From NCBI RefSeq assembly GCF_964199755.1, contig NC_133906.1:15163378-15227377 (forward strand): a stretch of DNA of 64,000 nucleotides, written 5' to 3'. Below, one piece after another: positions 25,701 through 36,399 of this stretch. The stretch comes from Larus michahellis. Its lineage: Eukaryota; Chordata; Aves; Charadriiformes; Laridae. The first letter of the stretch is position 1; each line of letters begins with the position of its first letter. The notes beneath the pieces are model-generated. The model worked only from the letters and a program-made list of their open reading frames with translations. It was not told where the DNA came from and made no database searches. A program made the position numbers and the translations under genes.

Positions 25701-26895
25701 AGCTAGGATCACTGTTGTGTGTTAACACTGTTCAGAAGATCTAAATGTCAAGTTTGTTTTTTAATAATTCCTTTTAATTATCAAGTTTCTAATGTCTTAT
25801 TTATACATAAATGAAATGTATTAGCTTGCTATTATTCCTTAATGATGCTATACAAGTTCACTGTTTAATATACATATAGTAACTACTATTCAGTTTCTGA
25901 TTAAATTTACTTAAACTTTAAAACCAAATAATTTTGCTACTATAAAGTCTTGCACTGGACATATTCAAGATGCTAGCACCGTATTTTGGCAGAAGAAAAT
26001 CAGATACTATCAGAAGTGGCTGACTTTGATATCAAAGATAGTATTTTTAAAATCAGCGGTTAGCTTTGTCATTAAAGCAATGTTCTTTATAGCTTGGATT
26101 TAGTTTGAACTACTCAAAATAACTATGTATCAAGAGCCATTAAAGATCTCTGTTCCAAATGAATATATTTTCATTTTGTCTGAAAGATCTTAAGAGTTCA
26201 GTCAGGACAAAACCAAGCCTTGTCAGTGAAAAGTGATGTGTCTGTGAAAAGAATTACTTGGAACTACAACACACAGAGTAATTCAGATGAGAATTTAACT
26301 CCCTCCCCCATTTTTGAAGAGCTTTAAAAGGCAGAGCAATGTGAAGTCATTTGTCCGATGGTTTCATTAGCTGTGACTCTGCTGTTCTTTGTTGTATGTA
26401 TAATAATGTTTCACGCTATCCTTAGAGTTGACAGTTAAAACAGTTGATAACAATCATAAATACTTTGAACCGCAGACTTCATTTCTGACCACAAAAGAAG
26501 TTTATTCTTCTCTATTTTAATGCATATATTTTAACACTGCTTAAATATATTTATGACTTTAGTAGAGACTAGACCTTTCTCCTTGTGATTTTTTTTTTCC
26601 CAAATAGATAAATCTGTAATCTGAAATTTGAACCACTTTCTGATACTTTAATCTTTCATCATTTACTTTTCCACAGGTTTACTTTGGGGAAGACAGTAAT
26701 CTGTTAAATAACTAGTATCAGCACCCCATCCTCTGCTGTAAAAAGCCTGACTAGATACTGTGTATGTTTTTATGTCCATGAACTTGAGCTACTCGTGTGC
26801 AATTATGTGTATGGGAATGGAGTAGTGTTCATGATCTGTATTTACATCATCATATGGATGTATATTTATTAATAAAGTTAATACTTTAAAACCTA
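22762..26895 (+). other. C5orf24: C5orf24 long 3'UTR
   Basis: About 4.1 kb of AT-rich, repeat-poor DNA follows the stop codon. ATTAAA sites near 23742 and 24206 could give short forms. The last strong signal is AATAAA at 26871-26876. Human C5orf24 also has a multi-kilobase 3'UTR, which supports one long terminal exon. A GT-rich patch occurs at about 24100-24130. Confidence 0.65.
26871..26876 (+). other. C5orf24: Poly(A) signal, probable distal C5orf24 site
   Basis: AATAAA is followed within about 30 bases by a T-rich element (ATTTTTTTCTCTGGGC), the usual layout of a cleavage site. Confidence 0.65.
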
Positions 26896-26929
26896 ACATT
26901 TTTTTCTCTGGGCTTTTTTTAGTAGCTTT

Positions 26930-26955
26930 TAAATTCTGGCTGCAGCCAGAATTTA
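26930..26955. repeat. 26-bp perfect palindrome
   Basis: Left arm TAAATTCTGGCTG is followed directly by its exact reverse complement: 13 pairs and no spacer, ending at a T:T mismatch on the outside. It begins 54 bp after the C5orf24 poly(A) signal. Confidence 0.95.
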
Positions 26956-29900
26956 TTGACAGCGCTGCCAGACCAATGGCCTTAGCGCTTCTCTCTTGTA
27001 AATGGAAATGCTGTTTGTTCTCCTGACGTCTCAGTCAGAGTTAAGGGACTGGAGCTGGCACTGAAATGTTTTGGTACACCTTGTACAGATTTCACTTAAA
27101 ATCCGGCGCTTGTGTTTGTCCCTTGCCTCCCTGAAGTGTAATTGAATCCGACTGCAGTAGATGGAGTGTGTTCATCCCTGCGCGGACTTCAAAATGCACA
27201 CAGGATTTGTCAGAGTTGGGAGGCCACCGTATTGTGTGATTTTTAAATTTAATAAATAAGCCTTTCAGCATACTTTGTTTTCTGAATTTCAACATGAGAC
27301 GTGTACTGCTTCTTACGGGCAAGTCCCATATATTTGAATTAAGGCAAAAAGCCTGTATGAATTGCCAGGTATCAGAAAATAGAGGAATGTTGCGCTTTTT
27401 TTAATGAATTGAAAATGCTGCTACAGTAACTTAATTGTTCTTATGCTTTCACTCAAATACGAGAAGTGGGGAGGAAAGGAGTTACAGCTATGGATGTATA
27501 AATAGTAAGCTGCTAACTTTTTTTTCTCTGTTGTGCATGGAAATCAATTTGAGACCACTCACAAACTAAACTTTTCATGGAATGGCAGTCGTTATTCATT
27601 ATTCTGTGATGAGTCAGATGTACTTATCCCTGTATTCTAGCGATATTCACGTTTATTGGTAAGATGTGCTCTGCATACCACCCAACCCCTCTGTTTTTGT
27701 TTTTTTTACCCTCTACTGAAGTTTTTCAATGACTTGGGGGAAGATGGGCAGCCCTGCCTACCAGAAACGCCAATCTAGACTGCTGTGTCCTCCCCTTGCT
27801 CTCCAGCACCCTCTGTTTTCTCTTCCGTGTACTTTCAAAGGCCCTGAATACATTTAGAGTTGAAACGTTTTAAATGACAGTTGCAGTCATTTTGCAGACT
27901 TTTATAAGTTGCTTTTACCTGAAAAAGACATCTGATGCCTTTTGTTGTTGTTGGCCATTCTGGTAGTTCTGAGCATGTGGCTTTCAAGGTGATGGGATGT
28001 GTTCAGAACAGAGTTCAACTACAGTCTGCTATGTCCCGGTCTACAAATCAGTTCCTGGATGTGGTTCCTTGAGCAGATTGGATTGTTTTCTTGGTTGTAA
28101 TGAAACCTTAAGTGTTATTTAGTCATAAATTCTGTCATACAAGAATACAGGCTTTTCATCTGTGTTGGAAGTCGCTTGACTGCTTCCATGGCTGCTGTGT
28201 TCTCTGCCACGTTATGAACTGAACGGCAGAAGTTGCAATGCAATCTGTTCCCTCCGTCCCCAGTTGGTGCGCGAGGCCAGGTGCAGGTTCTGGTGACAGG
28301 ACCGGTTTGTGATTTATTCATCTGACAGACTGGCAGTGGTGGTGTGTCAGCTACACAAGCTGGACATCTTGAAGGAGTCTGGTTATATCTTTTAATAATT
28401 TCATTTATGTGTATGACAAGACACCAAGGCTTGCATTGGGGCCGGATTAGCGTTTTTATGGTTTTGTACCTCCTCGGTGTGATGTCATAAGGTAGCACAA
28501 ATGGTACAGGTTGAATTAGTGCTATCATACCTATTAAATATGTCAGCTCAACAGAGTGTTTTTGGACCAAGACAAATGAAGATTGTTCTTGATAGTTTAT
28601 AATTTAAAGCCGTAATGCCCAAAAGTAAAGAACTGACTAGCTGCTTTGCATCGCATGCTATTTTTATCAGGGTTCTGCCTGTGGCTCAGTGTTTATTGTT
28701 TAACATTTAAGAGAAAGGTGTGGCCTGACCATGCAGAATTGGCAGCCCAAAGGCTACCGCGTTCTGGAGCTGGCTGTCGCCCAGGTTCCCTGCATGGCCT
28801 AGGGATGGCAAGGTCTCCTTTTCCCCATCGGTACAAACGCAGCAAAAATACCTGTTTATCTTGCAGGGTTGCTGGAAGGAATCATTAGTTAACAACTTTT
28901 AACTACTTTGAAGGTGAAAAATGTTGTGGAATTCTTAAGTGTTGTTTAAATGATCTGAGGCAGATAAATCTTTATGCCTTTCATGTTGGTTTTTTCATAC
29001 CACAAAAGCTTGTTCTAATTAGTGAAAAAATACCATAGTAACAATTAGTGCAAGTTTGATTACTTAGAGTAGGCCTTTAAGATATGCATAATACTAAAAT
29101 GTGTATCTCCTGCTTCCAGCAGTCGTATTTTCAAATAGAACTATTCAACTGCAGCCACACTGAGAAAACAAAGATTACAAAGTCACACATCCCAAATATA
29201 GGTGTAGGTTTAAGTTGCCTGTGGGATCTCAGCCTGTGCTCCTCAGTTGAATGATTGTCATGTTTTCCTTCTACCTCATCTTTGCACTATTGAATACACA
29301 GAATGTCATCAGGATTATACATGATGGAAACCTCGGTCTTGGCAAAGGTCCTGGCGTTGCCTCTTTGTCCCAGTCCGTGTCCTCTTTCACTTGGTCTCTT
29401 GCCATGCAGGAGCTGCCCACTGTGACTGAAATCTGGGGAGGGGAAAAGTCCAGCTGCTGAAATCTTAAGATGCACAAATCACCACTGAGTTCTGGTGTTT
29501 ATTCATGGGTGCAACAAAAGACTCCTATTTTGCAAACCTTCCTCTTTGCTAAATTTCACATCATTCCCTAGCAAACAGAGCTTTTATGTGTCCAAGATTT
29601 TTGAACAGATGCAAAATAATGTGTATTTTTACTAGACTTTTTCCTGAAAACAGACATTTGGCATTAAAAATCAGAAAAACGTAAGCCACTGAAAGTAGCT
29701 TTGCAACAAAACTGGCAGAAATCGTAAGAAACGTGCCTTCTCTGTAATACATAAGCACTGGGATAGTATGTTTGTTGTGGTTTACGTATGATAAAGCCTG
29801 ACTATCTCTAACTCTTGGGAGCTCATTTGTGTTGCATTAACAGATCACTTATTATAGTCACCATAAAAAAGAAGACAGTTTTGCACAAACCTTTTGATTT

Positions 29901-31480
29901 ATGTTATGGTAGGGAGGATATTACGTTAGGATTAAATCCACAGGAGCGTCTCAGATGGAGGTATGCTGCCAGAAAGTTATCTGTTATTTTAAAGGTTTGG
30001 AATATCACCGCCTGTGTTTGCGATCCGACACCACCCAGGGCTGCGGCAGGGGGAACGCCAGACCCTGATGGCTCTGAGACGAGAGCTGGGAGCCACGTGC
30101 AGTCCTTGGCAAGGAGAAGGAAAATTGTTTTGAAATTGAAAATGCCGCTTTGTCCAAACGCAAAGATAAGGACAGTTGGGAATGGGGCAGCTTTTTCCTG
30201 ACTGGTCTGCACCAGCTTGAATTCCTTATGTGCTTTTGCTTTCAAGCTTGCTTGCTTGGTCTGTGTCTGCTGCTCTGATTATTTTCTCTTTATTTGCAAA
30301 CCTCATGTTTTATATCTTTAGACTTTTATGTCCTCGATATTAATGCTTATGCAAATTGCACTTTCATAGAAAAAAAAATTCCAAGGAAGAAAAAGTGCAT
30401 TTATAAGAAAGGACAGAGTTGGAGAAGTGTCCTCTAGTAAAAATAAAGAGAAAAATCCCATTTCTGTAATAAAGCTGACACCCATCTCCATTTATGCGCA
30501 TGTACAGCGTTTTCCTTGCTTTTTCCCTGTGGGTGCGTATGGTTCATACTCTTGTAGTTCATAATTCTCACTTTTTGACAGATGCAGTTTTGTCAAAATG
30601 TCATTGTGCGGTGCTGGCAGTTTGAAGAAATACGGTAAAAAACAGCGTATCAGCACTTGGAAGTGCTATGTTCATTTTCAAACTGCCACAAATAGTCCTG
30701 CAGCTTCACTATTCAATGAAAAGCAAGTACTAATTCTGTAAGAGGAGGAATATTATCTTGTTTCCTAAAAAGAAATACCGCAATATTTATCTTGCCTTCC
30801 AGCTTGGGAGCTTTGGTGCTATGCTGATGGAGCTTTTCTTTTAAGCTTTTAGAAAGCACGACTCTAGTTTGCAGACTTTTGCCCTTCCCCCAGCCTGGCT
30901 GAAGGTTAAAGTTTAGTTTTCATGTGCAAACATCCCTAAGTGAATCTCTGCTTCTCTGTGGTGGGTTGAAGTAGGCAAATCCTTCAGCAGGCAGAGCTGG
31001 GTGTTGGGAAGTTCTGGTCCCAGCAGGCCCTTGGGGCTGCGATACGGGCTTGTAACAAAACATCCCTTTGGAATGAATTACAGGGTTTGTGTGCCCTCTC
31101 AATTACCCTTCAATCATAACAGCCTGTCAAGTCCTCAGGATGACATTTCCCTCGCTGCAAGAATTTTCGACCTGAACTAATTTAGATCAGCAGTGAAATG
31201 CCTGCCGACCTCCAGCAGTGCCAGCAAACCCAAACTTCTTACGCTGTGCGGTACAGCTGTCGGTGGACTTGGCCCTGGGCTGCGAAGATGGCACAAGTGA
31301 ACCTGCGTTGCTGCCATACAAGCGGGTTCAACTGGGCTGACACCAGAAAACTTGGTTGAAAACCCCCACTATTTGTATTTAATAGTGGCAGGAAGGGACC
31401 CTAGCTCAATTCTGCCCGGCCTGTGCTGCTCTGAGCTCCAGCGGATTTCTGTCCCCTCATTTCAGCCTGACGGACACGGG
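26956..31480. other. Intergenic DNA between C5orf24 and TXNDC15
   Basis: Unique, mostly AT-rich DNA with no recognised gene, RNA or transposon. The only notable item is a minus-strand open frame (28115-28570, open a little further upstream) whose product I do not recognise. GC content rises towards the TXNDC15 CpG island from about 30900. Confidence 0.6.
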
Positions 31481-31729
31481 ACGGTATTTTTGAGCCCGCA
31501 GACGAACGTGGCTGTGGCGATCGCGTCCCCGCCGCTGCGGCCTGCGCTGCTCCCCCGCCCGGAGGCCTCTCCCCACAGGAACACCACCGGGGCGAGCGGT
31601 TGGAGGAAGAGGAGCGCACGCCGGACTCAGCAAACGGCAGGGAGCTGGTCCCGGGGCGGATCCGCCACCCCAGCCCCGCCGCGGCCTCTGCCGGCAGCGC
31701 CGCCGCCACCCCCAGCGCCGGGCCAAGAC

Positions 31730-31740
31730 AAGATGGCGGC
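31730..31740 (+). promoter_or_regulatory. YY1 motif
   Basis: AAGATGGCGGC is an exact match to the extended YY1 consensus, 136 bp upstream of the TXNDC15 ATG. Confidence 0.7.
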
Positions 31741-31784
31741 ACGCCGCTCTCACGGCGCTACGCAGGCACGCACGGCGGCGGCTC

Positions 31785-31823
31785 GCCGGAAGCGGAAGTG
31801 AGCCGGTGTTCCGGCGGAAGTGG
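31785..31823 (+). promoter_or_regulatory. Cluster of three ETS-type motifs
   Basis: CCGGAAG (31786), CGGAAGTG (31793) and CGGAAGTGG (31815) lie within 40 bp, 50-90 bp before the ATG. They fit GABPA/ELK-type binding near the transcription start. Confidence 0.65.
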
Positions 31824-31875
31824 CCGTTGTCCGGGGAGACGGAGCGCTGTGGCGGCGGCTAGTGCCGGGCCGAGG

Positions 31876-31927
31876 ATGTGGCGGCTGTTGCTGGTGCTGA
31901 TCTTGCTCGGTCAGGCCCTCTCTTCAG
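31876..31927 (+). CDS. TXNDC15: TXNDC15 coding exon 1
   Basis: Seventeen codons plus one base encode the signal peptide. The donor is CAG|GTGAGG at 31928. The ATG is chosen because it directly begins the hydrophobic leader; no better upstream in-frame start fits the family. Confidence 0.88.
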
Positions 31928-34597
31928 GTGAGGGCGGCGGGCCCCGGCGATGGCAGCTGGGGTGGGCCCTGGGGACCGAGCGGTGTGTGCGGGGTCTCCC
32001 TGGCGCGGCCGGTGCGCGGGGCGGCCGGGGCTCGGCTGCGGCGCGGAGCTGATCTCTCCCTCCCGGCGCAGGGGTGGTGACGGAGCAGAGCGCCGGCGAG
32101 CAGCCCCACTCCCCCGGGGGCGGCTCCGCGCAGGGCGGCGGCGAGCCGGTGCGGTACCGGACTGCGGAGATGGCGGACGCCATGCTGGGCAGCGGGCTCC
32201 CCGCGCAGCAGGCCGTGGTGCTGTCGGTGGTGCCGGGGGAGGCGAGGGAAGGCCAGGTGTCCGACGTCGCCAAGGGGGCTTGCGATGCGGTGGACGGAGG
32301 CGAAGGGTGCGGCGCGGGGAGCAGCCCTGAGGGTCCCCCGGGCCAGGGCCGGGAGCAGGACGGGCTGGAGACGGTGCTGCCCGCGCCCGCCGAGGAACCG
32401 AACAGCACCGACAGCGCCAAAGCTCCCAAAGTGAACTGCGAGGAGAGAAACATCACTGGCGTCGACCGCTTCACGCTGCAGATCCTGAACGTGTCTCAGG
32501 TAAACGGATCGCCCAGTTGCTGCTTGAGGATGGGGGAAGATGTCCCATCAGCACCGTGTGTGTGTTTCTTTCAGTGCTTGACTTAGTGAATTTCTTTGTG
32601 TAACATTGTCTGTGCTGTTGAAAAGAGGAAACGTCTGGGCAAGGCGACTTTCCATGTCATTATGAGCAGAAAAAAAATGGAGATACAGCTTAGTCCGCGT
32701 ACCTGTGTCTCTCATCTGAGTGCCTGTAGTGAACTGTCAGCTTTCCTGCTGCACGGATTAGTGTCATTCTCTGAAATTGTTAACGGCGCCGCCAGTACCA
32801 GTGCGTATTTCTGGCTTGTTTCTTCTAATAGTTATGTGTATATATATATATATTTTTTTTTAAATAATAATCTTTTAAAACAACTTTTAAAAAAGTTTAA
32901 ATGCAATTGTCCATCTCTTTTGAAAAGGTTAAACAAACGTATAGCTACCTGATAAATATTGTCAAGTATCTAATCGATTGCTGAATGATGCATTCCTACG
33001 TAGAATTTAGCTGTTCAATATGTAATTGTCCTCATTTGTTTTTCTTCTGCTTTCCCAAAGGACCTGATGGAGTTCTTAAACCCAAACAGCAGTGACTGTA
33101 CATTAGTCCTGTTCTATACGCCATGGTGCCGCTTTTCTGCCAGTCTGGCACCTCATTTTAATTCTTTACCTCGAGCATTTCCAACTCTTCGCTTCCTGGC
33201 ACTGGATGCGTCTCAGCACAGCAGGTAACTCACACTTCTTGTGCTCCAGCATCAGTTTATTTCTGTTAGCAAGTTGTGTGTTTTAAAAACATGAGTGATT
33301 TTTTTTCTTATAAAGTGACAGTTTAATTTAGTAAAATTGGCGCTTCCTTTATCATGTCTATCTTTTGTTTCTTCCTTCAGTGGTTTTCTTTTCCTTCATA
33401 CTTTGTATTTGCTTTATGTCCACCAGTTTATCAACTAGATTTGGAACTGTGGCTGTACCCAATATCCTCCTTTTCCAAGGTGCTAAACCTATGGCTAGAT
33501 TTAATCATACAGACAGAACACTGGAGACACTGAAAGACTTCATTTTTAATCAAACAGGTATGTAAATCAGCCCTGATGTGTCAGTTGGAAGAATAGGTTG
33601 GCTTTCCCCTGTTGTTTGTTCTTTAAAATGAATTTCATGAAGACCCTGAGAGGACCCAGCAGTTGCTGTACTGAGCTGGATTTCAGGGTGTGCTGAAAGC
33701 AGAAACTCAGCTCACTGGGCTGCTGTCACAGAGTCACGGGAAACAGTGGGGCTTAGCTAGAGAGGGGGCTAGAATGATTGAGCACATCTTCCTGCCCACA
33801 TATTTACTTTGGGAATAAAGGCAGATGAACCTTGGGATTATTGCCAGAGCCACGTAAGGCTCATGGCAGCTGGGGTCAAGTTGGTTTCGGTTCTTGTGCT
33901 GGAGGAGACAAAAGGATTCCAGTTTCCATGATCTGGTTGTCCATGTTGTGAGCTCAGTGCCAGCCAAATCTCTGGTCCTTCTGTGCTTCTGTTAAAAAAA
34001 AAAAAACCAAAAACAAACAAACAAAAAACCAAAAACAAACCAAAACAAAAACCACATTTAGGCCTATGAGGACCTTTGTTAGAGGCCAGAAATTGTTACA
34101 TTTGCTAATACTCAAACAAACAAAACCTCCACAACCCCCTCCCCAAACTTACACAAGATTGTGCTGTGGAAGGATGGAACAAGCCTTCTATTGTGAAAAC
34201 ACACATAAAACTCAGTATGTTTTTATGTAAGCAAACTGTGTGCTAGATATATGTTAACATACAAGGACCACCTCGCCAAAATTTTAAGTCTAACTGTACA
34301 TGCGCCTTAGCCTGAGAACAGGAAGAAACCTCCAAATACAACCAGCTTCTCTGCATTTAATGATTATTGCTGGTGTTGATGAAGTGCTTTCTTTTTTTAG
34401 GTATAGAAGCTAAAAGCGACGTGGCTGTGACCGAGGCGGACTGGGAAGGTCCCCTGCCCAGCGTTCTGACAAAAGGCATAGACTGGCTGCTTCTCTTCTC
34501 TGTGCTCTTCCTGGCTACCTTTGTCATGTACGCTACTGTCCGAACGGAGAGCATCCGGTGGCTCATCCCGGGACAGGAGCACGAACACCAGGAATAA
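31876..34597 (+). CDS. TXNDC15: TXNDC15, thioredoxin-domain-containing protein 15 (5 exons)
   Basis: TXNDC15 is a single-pass ER/membrane protein linked to the ciliary transition zone; human mutations cause Meckel-Gruber syndrome. Coding exons are 31876-31927, 32072-32499, 33061-33224, 33427-33557 and 34401-34597, giving 323 residues (human 360). Residues 1-18 ([18 protein letters not shown]) form a signal peptide. A Gly/Glu/Pro-rich poorly conserved segment follows to about 140, then [11 protein letters not shown] begins the conserved part. The thioredoxin fold covers about 160-275, with YTPWCRFS at 179-186: only one active-site Cys (183), as in human, so classic disulfide exchange is unlikely. 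A membrane helix spans about 286-306, with a short tail ending PGQEHEHQE. Several N-glycosylation sequons (NIT, NVS, NSS, NHT, NQT) fit a luminal domain. All splice sites are GT-AG and phases agree. The shorter length comes from the variable N-terminal segment. Confidence 0.95.
32072..32499 (+). CDS. TXNDC15: TXNDC15 coding exon 2
   Basis: The acceptor is CCCGGCGCAG after a short 144-bp GC-rich intron; the donor is CAG|GTAAAC. It encodes the variable acidic region and then [11 protein letters not shown]...LNVSQ, which matches human closely. Confidence 0.92.
33061..33224 (+). CDS. TXNDC15: TXNDC15 coding exon 3
   Basis: The acceptor is TTCCCAAAG and the donor AG|GTAACT. It encodes DLMEFLNPN, the YTPWCRFS site and [10 protein letters not shown], the core of the thioredoxin fold. 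Confidence 0.95.
33427..33557 (+). CDS. TXNDC15: TXNDC15 coding exon 4
   Basis: The acceptor is TATGTCCACCAG and the donor ACAG|GTATGT. It encodes [20 protein letters not shown] through FNQT, including the cis-proline-type VPN motif of thioredoxin folds. Confidence 0.95.
33994..34053. repeat. A-rich low-complexity tract
   Basis: Poly(A) followed by AAAAC/AAACAAAC-type repeats within TXNDC15 intron 4. Similar A-rich tracts occur near 23264 and 41537. Confidence 0.85.
34401..34597 (+). CDS. TXNDC15: TXNDC15 coding exon 5
   Basis: The acceptor is CTTTTTTTAG. It encodes the juxtamembrane stretch, the transmembrane helix ([20 protein letters not shown]) and the short tail; stop TAA at 34595-34597. 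Confidence 0.95.
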
Positions 34598-35500
34598 TCT
34601 GAGATGCTGGAATAGGGACAGAATTTCCTGCTTATTGGTAAAGTGGGAATTTGTACGGACTAGAAGTACAGAAGAATGAACTGTTGAATTTGGTGGTTGT
34701 AGTTTATAATCTTGACTGAAAATCTGCTTTATTTATCAGCTACTGAATCCGTAAAAAACAAATTTGTGGCGATTAATGTGGTAAGCAAAGGAAATACGAA
34801 AAAACATGAACTAAAAAAGTATTTATTAAGCTGCTCTGACCGGCTTATTTTTCATGGACTTGAATGTAAATAGGTGATACAGTTCGACTTTGCTCTTCTG
34901 AAGAGTTCCCTGAGTTTTGTGTATCGAGTAAGGGTTTTTTACAGCAGGTTGGCCTGTGTGCATGGCACTGCTCGGCGCAGCTCTGGTGGAATCTGGGCAT
35001 CTTCTTTTACAGATCCTGCAGGCGTATGGACTAAAGCTCCTACGCGGATAAACGCTACGGAATTAAGATGTGTTAGCCCACATCATACTCAGTTTTTTAG
35101 CTTGTGTATTCCCGAAATACAACGTTTTAAAGGAAAATGCTGGTGAATGGTGATGTTGCTACATCAGTTTGGCAGTAAAATGAACTATGAAGAAAATGAT
35201 GTTTTAAAAAAAAGTGTACTTCAAATGAGTTATTCCCTCGTATACCAGCAATAACAACTCAAAAGCGCGTTGTACAGCTCTTGACAGGGTGACTGTTTCC
35301 CACCTTTGGTGCTGGTTTCCTTGCTTACGGTGCTCTTCGAGTCTTGACAGTGACAGTTCTTTATGAGATTCAGAATAACTTCCAAAGCTGTCCTCATTGT
35401 GTGTGTGTACACAACTTATTTACCACATTCTTATGGAATTACATGATATTCGTTGTCCTTCCTTTTTTTTTTTTTTAAATAAATCAGGTTTCTAGTGTAA
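34598..35500 (+). other. TXNDC15: TXNDC15 3'UTR
   Basis: AT-rich sequence after the stop. AATAAA at 35478-35483, after a T-rich run, is the best poly(A) signal and gives a UTR of about 0.9 kb. The following 500 bp to the next CpG island holds nothing recognisable. Confidence 0.6.
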
Positions 35501-36330
35501 CCTTTTAAGTTGCTTTCTTACAGGATTAAAAACATGCAACATCTGGAGTGTGCATCACCTGCCTAAATTCGCAAGTGAGATTTATTTAAATTTCTGCTGG
35601 TGTGTTTGCTGCTTGCAGTCTGCAGCTGAGGTGACATAAAGAATTGATACGGGGTTTAGTTGTAATTAGCATGGAAGACTTTGAATAAGGTATGGATGGG
35701 TATGTTGTGTGTTTTTTGGATTATGTGGTTGCGTGGCAGTTGTACGTGGTGGGGGTTTGCCATGGTACCCTGATTGGAAGCTTTAGAGTGTGAATTAAGC
35801 TAAGAAGAAACAAAGATGATAAGAAGAAATAAGATTTATTGTTTGACAAAGAGCTCATATCCCTGCAACGTAATTCTTCATGTATTTTTTCCAGTGGCTG
35901 CATCTTTCCACTGCGGAAAGCTGAGGATGTGTATTTCTGTGCGTTAAAAGGAATCTGCACCGATCAAACTTTGGTATTGCCAAAGATAAAACTAGGAACT
36001 GTTTTACTGATAAAGATTCAAGATTTTGAACAATAAATTGCGAGCATTCTTCCCTCTACCGCCCGGTAGCCGCATTCTCCCCGGTGATTACCTCCGTACC
36101 CCTGAAGAAACAGCGATGTCGTTACAACCGGTGCCCGCTCCGCGATGTCCTCGCTGGGATTTCCGCGGAAGCCGCCACGGGCCCCACAGCGCCCGGTTGG
36201 GGCCCCCCCGGGGGTCGGTGCCGTTCCCCGCCCGGTCGCTCTCTCTCCGTTACCGGCTCCTCCCGCCGCGTGCCCCGGTCCCGCCCGGCGGCCGGGGAAA
36301 GGCGGGGCGGGGGCGGTGCGGAGCCGGGCC

Positions 36331-36399
36331 ATGCCGGGCGGCGGGGCCGGGCTGCGGCTGGTGCTGAGCGGAGCGGCCCACTGGGGCCGGGCCGCCATG
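36331..36399 (+). CDS. PCBD2: PCBD2 coding exon 1
   Basis: Twenty-three codons, M-P-G-G-G to R-A-A-M, with donor ATG|GTGAGG at 36400. The residues AAM join SS of exon 2, as in human AAMSS. An in-frame ATG at 36145 could add 62 residues, so the true start is not certain. Confidence 0.78.

Larger units (their letters stand above)
31490..32420. promoter_or_regulatory. TXNDC15: CpG island, TXNDC15 promoter and first exons
   Basis: A dense CpG-rich block spans the region upstream of TXNDC15, exon 1, intron 1 and exon 2. It is TATA-less and has a consensus YY1 element and clustered ETS elements, as expected for a housekeeping promoter. Confidence 0.85.
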
